Below, in pieces: positions 58,510 to 64,000 of a stretch of DNA of 64,000 nucleotides (position 1 is its first letter; each line of letters starts with the position of its first letter). Both the position numbers and the translations under genes were made by a program. The stretch lies in the NCBI GenBank assembly GCA_016278725.1, contig JADQBG010000004.1:1-64000 (forward strand). Reading direction: 5' to 3'. The notes beneath the pieces are model-generated. The model made no database searches. It had not been told where the DNA came from and saw nothing but the letters and a program-made list of their open reading frames with translations. Source of the stretch: Actinomycetota bacterium. GTDB taxonomy: Bacteria > Actinomycetota > Thermoleophilia > RBG-16-64-13.

Positions 58510-61209
58510 TTAGAGGAGGCCTTGCTCCCGCGCGATTGCCACCGCTTCCGTGCGGCTGCCTGCGCCGAGCTTCGAGAAGATGTTGCTCGAGTGCTTCTTC
58601 ACCGTGTTCAACGTCAGCCAAAGAGCGGCGGCTATTTCCTTGTTCGAGCGGCCGGCGGCGATCAGACGCAGCACCTCCAGTTCGCGGTCGGAAAGCGGAC
58701 CCGGGGACGTAATGTCCGCGTCAGGAGAGAGGGAGGCGAGAAGATGTGCGGCGTGGCGGTTGGCCCTTTCCGACCAGGTGGTGGCAGCCGCCCGCCGCTC
58801 CAACAGGAGCCGCAGAGGCTCGCCCTCTTCCAGGAACGTCAGCGTGTACCCCTCAGGCTCTGCCAGGTCGAGTGCGATGCCCAGTTCGGCCAAGGCGGCG
58901 GCGGGGTCTCCCCCGTCCATGGAGACCAACGCTGAGAGGAGATGCACCTCCAGAGCTCTCCCCTTCCGGCCCTGCGACTCCGCGGCCTCCAGCCCTTTTC
59001 TGAGCAGGCGAAGGGCTTCGCCCGGCTTGCCTTCGGCCAGCCGCACCCGCGCGATCACCGTGGCTTCGTGCTCGCGGGTATGACCTCTGTCATCGCCCGG
59101 CCTGTGCTCGGCCCATTGGGCCCAGCTTCTTGCCTGGTCCAAATCGCCCTCCGCCAGCGAGAGGCGGGCGCGGAAGGCGCGCAGTTCCGCCGCCGCGAGC
59201 GGTGCCCCGCCGACCTTGCTCTCCACCTTCCCCAAGGCAGCCAGGGCGCCGGGCAGGTCGCCCTCGGCCAACTTCAGTCTCGCCAGTGTTGCCGCGTAAC
59301 CGACCAAGATGTCGACCAGCCCCGCGTGTCTGCCGAGCTGCTCCGCGAGTTCCAGGTGATGCTTGGCCTCCTCGAGGCGGTCTTGCTCGAGCGATAGCAG
59401 TGCCATGCCGAGGTGGAGAGCACCGACCGCCGGGTCGCCGGCTAGTCCTTCGTCGTCCGTCCGGGCAAGGAGCGACCTACAGAGTTCGAAGGGCTCCCTC
59501 AGGTGCCCCCTGAGCCTTTCATTCTTCGCGACGGAAAAGGCCGCGGCCATAGCGGCGAAGTGATTTGCGCCCTGCCACAGCAGCGGTATCGCCGTGCGCA
59601 GGCTGTCGACACAGCCCTCCGTATCTCCCAGCTCTCCCAGGGAGTGGCCCATCGCCGAGAAGCCCAGCCCCTTGAGCAGCGGCATGTCCTCGGGAGCCTC
59701 TCTTATGCTCTCTTCTGCCGCCGCGAGCGCCGTTTCGACCTCGCCCATCTGCCGCGCCAAGAGAGAGCGGAGCGAAGCGAGCCCAGACGACATCACCGCA
59801 CCCTGGGGAGGAGCAAACATACCGGCTCTCGCCGGGTCATCAAGCAGGGCTCGAGCCTCATCAGCCCGTTCCCGGGCCCCTTCGATGTCTGCAACCAGCC
59901 ACAAGATCCAGGCAAAGGCGGTGCTCAGCCACGGGTCGCTCCGCACCAGGTCTTCCGGCAGCGCCTGCAACCAGCGAAGCACTGTGGCCGCCCGGCCGGT
60001 ATGCCCGACCGGCATCCAGTTGGCAGCGACGAGCCGGGCGGCCCGCGGCCAGTCGGCGGCGGCGGCCGCATGGTTGAAGGCGGGGTCGGCCAGTCCTTGG
60101 GACTCGTACCACTCGCTTGCCCGCCGGTGCAGGGTTTCGACGATTTCGGGCTGCACTCGACGCAGCTGGCTTTGCAGCACTTCGGCGAAGAGGTGGTGGT
60201 ACCGGTACCATTTACGTTCCTCGTCCAGACCGACGACGAAGAGATTCCGCCGTTCCAACCCCTCGAGCATCTCGCTGCCGCTAACCCCGAGTTCGCCGTC
60301 GGCAACGTGCTCGCAGAGGGGACCGCACAGTCTCTCGAGAAGCGACGTCTGGAGCAGGAAGTCCCTAACCTCTTCGGGCTCGTGGGAGAGCACCTCTTCG
60401 ATCAGGAAGTCGAGAATGAAGCGGTTGGTGCCGGCGAATTCGGCGATGAAGGCGGCCTTATCGCTGCGGCCTTGGAGAGACAGGGCCGCCATCTGCAACC
60501 CGGCGGCCCAGCCTTCGGTCCGGCCGGCCAGGGTCAGGACCTCGTCGTCAGGAAGCGCGAGCCCCATTGAGTCGTTCAGAAAACTGCTCGCCTCCTCCGG
60601 GGTGAAGCGAAGAGAGCCGGCCCGGACCTCCACCATCCGGCCTTGGGCTCGTAGCCTGGCTAGAGGAAACGGCGGATCGAAGCGGGTCGCTATCGCGAGT
60701 TGCACCTGCGGGGGCATCCTCTCCAGGAAGAGGGCGACGGCACTGTGGATCGCCGGGTCGGTGATGGAGTGGTAGTCGTCGAGTGCGACCACGATGTCTC
60801 GAGCGACCGAGGCCAGATCATTGAGAATGAGCGAAACCAGGTCTTCAACGGGCGGGAGTTGGGAGGATCGGAGCAAGGGGCTCACGCCGCGGCCGGCCCC
60901 CGGGTGCACGGTCTGCAGGGCAGCTATGAGATAACCGAGAAACACGCCCGGGTCGTTGTCTGTGGCATCGAGGGAGAGCCAGCATGCGGTGTTGGGCTTG
61001 GCGCTCAGCCATTCGGCCATCAGGCTGGTCTTACCGAACCCGGCGGGGCCGGAGATCAGTATCAAGCGGGCGTTGCGTGCGCGGTCGAGCAGGTCGATCA
61101 GGCGAGGGCGAGAGACGGCATTCGGCCGCGGAGAGGGCATGTAGAGCTTGGTCTCAAGGAGCACTCGAGAGGCGCCGAACTCGTTCTGCGTCTGCTCGGT
61201 ACCAGGCAA
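58510..61209 (-). CDS. MalT-type LuxR-family ATP-dependent regulator
   Basis: An 899-residue STAND-class activator. The NTPase domain has Walker A GPAGFGKTS (~55-63), VALDDYHSI (Walker B, ~140) and a conserved GWAAGLQMAALSL helix. The middle (about 350-820) is a TPR-like helical sensor with many Ala/Glu helices. The C-terminus is a LuxR helix-turn-helix: LSDRELEVLRLIAAGRSNKE and LWLTLNTVKKHSSNIFSKLG. Such proteins oligomerise on ATP and inducer binding, then activate transcription. The ligand is unknown. The three small genes at 57335-58332 downstream on the same strand are likely to be linked. Confidence 0.93.
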   Translation of the reverse strand: MPGTEQTQNEFGASRVLLETKLYMPSPRPNAVSRPRLIDLLDRARNARLILISGPAGFGKTSLMAEWLSAKPNTACWLSLDATDNDPGVFLGYLIAALQTVHPGAGRGVSPLLRSSQLPPVEDLVSLILNDLASVARDIVVALDDYHSITDPAIHSAVALFLERMPPQVQLAIATRFDPPFPLARLRAQGRMVEVRAGSLRFTPEEASSFLNDSMGLALPDDEVLTLAGRTEGWAAGLQMAALSLQGRSDKAAFIAEFAGTNRFILDFLIEEVLSHEPEEVRDFLLQTSLLERLCGPLCEHVADGELGVSGSEMLEGLERRNLFVVGLDEERKWYRYHHLFAEVLQSQLRRVQPEIVETLHRRASEWYESQGLADPAFNHAAAAADWPRAARLVAANWMPVGHTGRAATVLRWLQALPEDLVRSDPWLSTAFAWILWLVADIEGARERADEARALLDDPARAGMFAPPQGAVMSSGLASLRSLLARQMGEVETALAAAEESIREAPEDMPLLKGLGFSAMGHSLGELGDTEGCVDSLRTAIPLLWQGANHFAAMAAAFSVAKNERLRGHLREPFELCRSLLARTDDEGLAGDPAVGALHLGMALLSLEQDRLEEAKHHLELAEQLGRHAGLVDILVGYAATLARLKLAEGDLPGALAALGKVESKVGGAPLAAAELRAFRARLSLAEGDLDQARSWAQWAEHRPGDDRGHTREHEATVIARVRLAEGKPGEALRLLRKGLEAAESQGRKGRALEVHLLSALVSMDGGDPAAALAELGIALDLAEPEGYTLTFLEEGEPLRLLLERRAAATTWSERANRHAAHLLASLSPDADITSPGPLSDRELEVLRLIAAGRSNKEIAAALWLTLNTVKKHSSNIFSKLGAGSRTEAVAIAREQGLL

Positions 61210-61448
61210 GAAGCCTCCGGCTGGGCCGAATCATTGGGGCTTGCGGGAAGAATCATAGTAGTTAGCGAGCTGGCCATTGACAAGAGGCATGAGCGGCCGC
61301 AGGCCGCGCCCGACTCTCCGTGGCGAGCGATATGCTACGCAGGCGCGTCGAGCCCCGCTCCGCATCCAACCGCTCGGCGGTGTTAGCTTCGGCGAGCTGG
61401 GCTGGGGGCCACGCGTTCGCCAAGTCAGTAGATCCCAGGAGAGTCAAA

Positions 61449-61946
61449 GTGCGCAGAACCGACCGGCAGATCACCGAGGCCGAGGCCCGGTTGCTTCTTG
61501 AAGCAGGCGAGTTTGGCGTGCTCAGCACCGTCTCGGCGGACGGCACACCCTACGGCGTGCCGGTCAACTACTGCGTAATGGATGGGGACATCTACTTCCA
61601 CAGTGCACCCGAGGGCGCGAAGCTCGACAACCTCGAGCACTCCCCCGAAGTCTCGTTTTGCGTCGTCGGATCGACCGAAGTGCTCCCCAGCAGGTTCGGG
61701 ACCAAGTACGAGAGCTGCGTGGTCGCGGGCCGCGCGATCGAGGTGTTAGGCGAGGGGAAGCGGCGCGCGCTGGAATGCCTGGTCGCCAAGTATTCGCCGG
61801 GCTTCGAGGCGGAGGGGCTACGCCACATCGAGCGCCTCCAGGGCAAGACGAGGGTTTTCAGGATTTCGGTTCACTCGGTCTCCGGGAAGGCCAGTCCTCC
61901 GAGGCGAGCGCCGGGAGGCCGACCCACGCAGACCCCGGAGGGATAG
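61449..61946 (+). CDS. PNPOx-like flavin-binding protein
   Basis: A 165-residue protein of the pyridoxamine 5'-phosphate oxidase-like split-barrel class: ITEAEARLLLEAGEFGVLST, VSADGTPYGVPVNYCVMDGD, IYFHSAPEGAKLDNLEHSPE and SCVVAGRAIEV. FMN or F420 could bind; many such proteins are uncharacterised or NimA-like. The GTG at 61449 has CAGGAGAG upstream, whereas the longer upstream frame is not conserved-looking. The Arg/Pro-rich last 25 residues are disordered. Confidence 0.88.
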   Translation: MRRTDRQITEAEARLLLEAGEFGVLSTVSADGTPYGVPVNYCVMDGDIYFHSAPEGAKLDNLEHSPEVSFCVVGSTEVLPSRFGTKYESCVVAGRAIEVLGEGKRRALECLVAKYSPGFEAEGLRHIERLQGKTRVFRISVHSVSGKASPPRRAPGGRPTQTPEG

Positions 61947-62014
61947 CCGAGCGACTGGACGAAGCGCCGAATGCGCGTCAGCGGAAATGCTGACCCTGGT
62001 CGCTCGGCTCTGCC

Positions 62015-62728
62015 TTAGGCCGCCGCGACCCCAGGGCTCGAAACCACCCGCTCCACTTCTCGCTGACTGGTGCGAAGCATCGCGATTCCCGTCCAAGCGA
62101 ACCACACGATCTGCAGCAGACCGAAGATCATCCCGGCGTCCCTCAGAACCGGGACCACCGAGACGATGCCGATCATACCGATCGCCGCTGCCAAGTATCC
62201 GAGGCTCAGGGGCAGAGCCCGGGTGCGCAGAACCGCCCCACCCACGAGTAGCATCCAGAGGCCGCCGAGGATTTCGCCTCCCGCTCCTCCGAGTCCCTCC
62301 GTCACCGGCTCGATCGCCTGCCAGACCGCCACGGCTTGATCCGGATGGGTGCTGTGGAGGTCGGCCACCGTCTCCATGCCGAAGTTGAAGATCAGCCCGC
62401 TCGCGACCAGGACGACCGCCCAGATCAGCCCCACGGCGGTGGCCGCCTGCATCAGGACCGGTGCCCCGTCCTTCATTCGGCGGTAGAGCGTGAGTGACAG
62501 TACGGCCAGGACGACCCCAAAGATCACGTAGGTGACGAGGTACATGGCGGTCATGCTGCTCTGGTGATCAGCGAGCAGAGCCACCTTTTCGGCCGGGTTG
62601 GTCACGCCGGGATAGTCAACGGCGATGAGGAAGTAGGGCATCGCGACCAGATAGGCCAGCGCCAAGTAGAGCGCGGCGAGGCCTCCCACCCTCTGATGGA
62701 GTGCGTCGCCCCGCACCAGTGCTTTCAT
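62015..62728 (-). CDS. DUF4386-like membrane protein
   Basis: A 237-residue protein with six hydrophobic helices. The pattern RVGGLAALYLALAYLVAMPY followed by a soluble loop (DYPGVTNPAEKVALLADHQS), and an acidic IEPVTEGLGGAGGEI loop before later helices, resembles DUF4386. Function unknown. It is a single gene, convergent with the flavoprotein and divergent from the DUF6326 gene. Confidence 0.75.
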   Translation of the reverse strand: MKALVRGDALHQRVGGLAALYLALAYLVAMPYFLIAVDYPGVTNPAEKVALLADHQSSMTAMYLVTYVIFGVVLAVLSLTLYRRMKDGAPVLMQAATAVGLIWAVVLVASGLIFNFGMETVADLHSTHPDQAVAVWQAIEPVTEGLGGAGGEILGGLWMLLVGGAVLRTRALPLSLGYLAAAIGMIGIVSVVPVLRDAGMIFGLLQIVWFAWTGIAMLRTSQREVERVVSSPGVAAA

Positions 62729-62964
62729 TTGACTCTCCTCTCATCTCGAGACGCGACGGTTCTCCTCATTCGAGCATAGGTCCGGATAGGCGCTGCGATA
62801 CCGGCCAGATGCAGGGTTATCAGCTGGCCACTCGGCCCAAGGTCAAAATCCCCTCCTCCATGGCCAGGATAAGACTCCCCTTTTGGCCGGGTGAGCCGAT
62901 TCTTTCCGGCAGTACAGTGGTCCTTGGGGTGATAGCGAGACTCTGCGATTAGGAGGCCAAGGCG

Positions 62965-63420
62965 ATGAACGACACGGGCTCGAGACTCTCGACACTCTGG
63001 GTGGTGGTCATGTTCAACATGGTCTTCGCCGACATCCTGACCTTCATCAAGCCGGGGGCCTTGCAGGAATTGTGGGCCGGACAGGCGGGCGTGGAGATCA
63101 CTCAGGGAGTTCTGCTGGGGTTCGCGGTTCTCTTGGAGATCCCCATTGCCATGATCTTTGTGTCCCGGGTACTGCGCGGGGCCGCCAACCGCTGGGCGAA
63201 CACGGTCGCTGCGGCGATCACCACCGCGTTTGTCGTGGGCGGGGGGTCGCTGGATCTCCATTACGTGTTCTTCGCGGCCGTGGAAGTCGGGTTCATGGCG
63301 CTGATCGTCTGGTCTATCTGGTCGCGGCGCAGCGCCGAAGGGGCGCTTTCCGACTTGTCTCGAGACGGCACGCAGAATCGTCCGGCTGCCGGGCGTCCCC
63401 TTCCAGACGTGCTCCAGTAA
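62965..63420 (+). CDS. DUF6326 family membrane protein
   Basis: A 151-residue protein with four hydrophobic helices. LSTLWVVVMFNMVFADILTF and VLLGFAVLLEIPIAMIFVSR match the family, and LDLHYVFFAAVEV is the last helix. The C-terminal 25 residues are polar. Function unknown. An AGGAGG lies 13 bases before the ATG. It precedes a DUF4386 gene by 27 bases, so the two are probably one operon. Confidence 0.82.
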   Translation: MNDTGSRLSTLWVVVMFNMVFADILTFIKPGALQELWAGQAGVEITQGVLLGFAVLLEIPIAMIFVSRVLRGAANRWANTVAAAITTAFVVGGGSLDLHYVFFAAVEVGFMALIVWSIWSRRSAEGALSDLSRDGTQNRPAAGRPLPDVLQ

Positions 63421-63447
63421 GTACGCAGACGGTGGAGGCGAGGAGCG

Positions 63448-64000
63448 ATGAAGTCATACCGAGGAAATGCAATCGCGGTGGGGATCCTGTTGATCGCCTG
63501 CTCCGCCGCCAGCATCCTGAGTGTCGTCCCCCTGGGCTCTATGCTCGACGGCTCGGACTACCTGGCGCGGATGGCGGCGAGCAGCGACCGGGTGGTACTG
63601 ACGGCGCTCATTGAGTTCGTCTGGGCCGCCGCCGCCGCCGGCATCGCCATCGGGCTGTATCCGATTCTCCGGAAATACTCCGAGTCTCTGGCTCTTGCCT
63701 CTGTCGCGGGCAGAGTGGTCGAGGGTGTGCTCATCCTGGTCGGGACCCTCAGCCTGTTGGCGCTGCTCACCTTGGGCAAGGAAGCGGGAGCGGTCGGCTT
63801 GGCCGGCGCGAGTCCTTATCAGGCGAGCGGAGACACATTGCTCGCAGTGCGGGATTGGATCAGTTGGTTTGTCATGTCGCTCGCGTTTGCCGTCGGGGCG
63901 CTGCTGTACTACTACGTGCTCTATAAGTCGAGGCTGGTCCCCCGATGGCTGTCCGGTTGGGGTCTTGCCGGAGCCGGGCTGTGTTTGGTGGCCACGGTGT
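63448..64000 (+). CDS. DUF4386 membrane protein, cut by the window end
   Basis: The first 184 residues have helices at about 8-30, 50-75, 90-112, 135-155 and 165-184, with YRGNAIAVGILLIACSAASI at the start and LVPRWLSGWGLAGAGL near the end, typical of DUF4386. AGGCGAGGAGCG precedes the ATG. It is the partner of the DUF6326 gene; the end lies outside the window. Confidence 0.82.
   Translation, partial: MKSYRGNAIAVGILLIACSAASILSVVPLGSMLDGSDYLARMAASSDRVVLTALIEFVWAAAAAGIAIGLYPILRKYSESLALASVAGRVVEGVLILVGTLSLLALLTLGKEAGAVGLAGASPYQASGDTLLAVRDWISWFVMSLAFAVGALLYYYVLYKSRLVPRWLSGWGLAGAGLCLVATV

Noticed and set aside
59503-60775. Long plus-strand frames opposite the LuxR regulator
   Set aside because: No recognisable domains, and low-complexity Arg/Pro/Ser content typical of antisense GC-rich frames.

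Overview
The window is GC-rich and looks like an actinomycetotal (actinobacterial) chromosome. The signs are GTG and TTG starts behind purine-rich ribosome sites, many -ATGA-/-GTGA- overlaps, a PFTG-type C-terminal anchor, and secreted and lipid-anchored proteins. The order within the phylum cannot be fixed from sequence alone.

Layout. (1) 0.1-11.1 kb is a conserved-looking backbone: purM, a VOC dioxygenase-like gene, purN and purH; five tRNA genes (Lys, Glu, Val, Asp, Phe); small membrane proteins, including a 22-residue one; a copper-chaperone-like lipoprotein; and a zinc/cadmium P-type ATPase with its SmtB/ArsR repressor and a probable operator. (2) 11.05-45.1 kb is an integrative element in the 3' half of tRNA-Phe. 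It begins with panD, a tyrosine integrase, small DNA-binding proteins, a primase-helicase and a ParB-methyltransferase fusion. A defence and addiction island follows: a broken VapBC45-like pair; a four-gene ubiquitin-like conjugation operon (Ubl, E2-like, JAMM peptidase, E1-like); a PIN toxin with an XRE-ImmA/IrrE protein; a second integrase; a TIR protein with an unknown partner; type III restriction-modification; and a broken HEPN gene. The last part carries a diguanylate cyclase, IS remnants, an ice-binding surface protein, and a hybrid histidine kinase/response regulator/HD-GYP phosphodiesterase operon. It ends at a broken integrase and a second copy of the tRNA-Phe 3' end. (3) 45.1-54.6 kb lies between that copy and a third, degraded copy. 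It holds an RHH-GNAT toxin-antitoxin pair, a deleted IS3 element, and a formate dehydrogenase-N operon (lipoprotein, selenocysteine-containing FdnG, FdnH, FdnI, FdhE, perhaps a DUF1360 protein). (4) 54.6-64 kb holds a toxin-antitoxin-SecB chaperone (TAC) module, a decayed DUF998 gene, small membrane proteins, a large MalT-type LuxR regulator, a flavin-binding oxidase-like protein and DUF4386/DUF6326 membrane proteins.

The most interesting unit is the Ubl-E2-JAMM-E1 operon at 21.7-24.7 kb. It has its own promoter and coupled genes, and its Ubl ends in Gly-Gly-Phe, so removal of one residue should expose the conjugation-ready Gly-Gly. Its gene order matches the bacterial Bil antiphage systems, but its Ubl is a single short domain. 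The three tRNA-Phe 3'-end copies suggest serial integration at one site. Several accessory genes are broken by single-base changes, some in homopolymers, so decay and sequencing error both remain possible.
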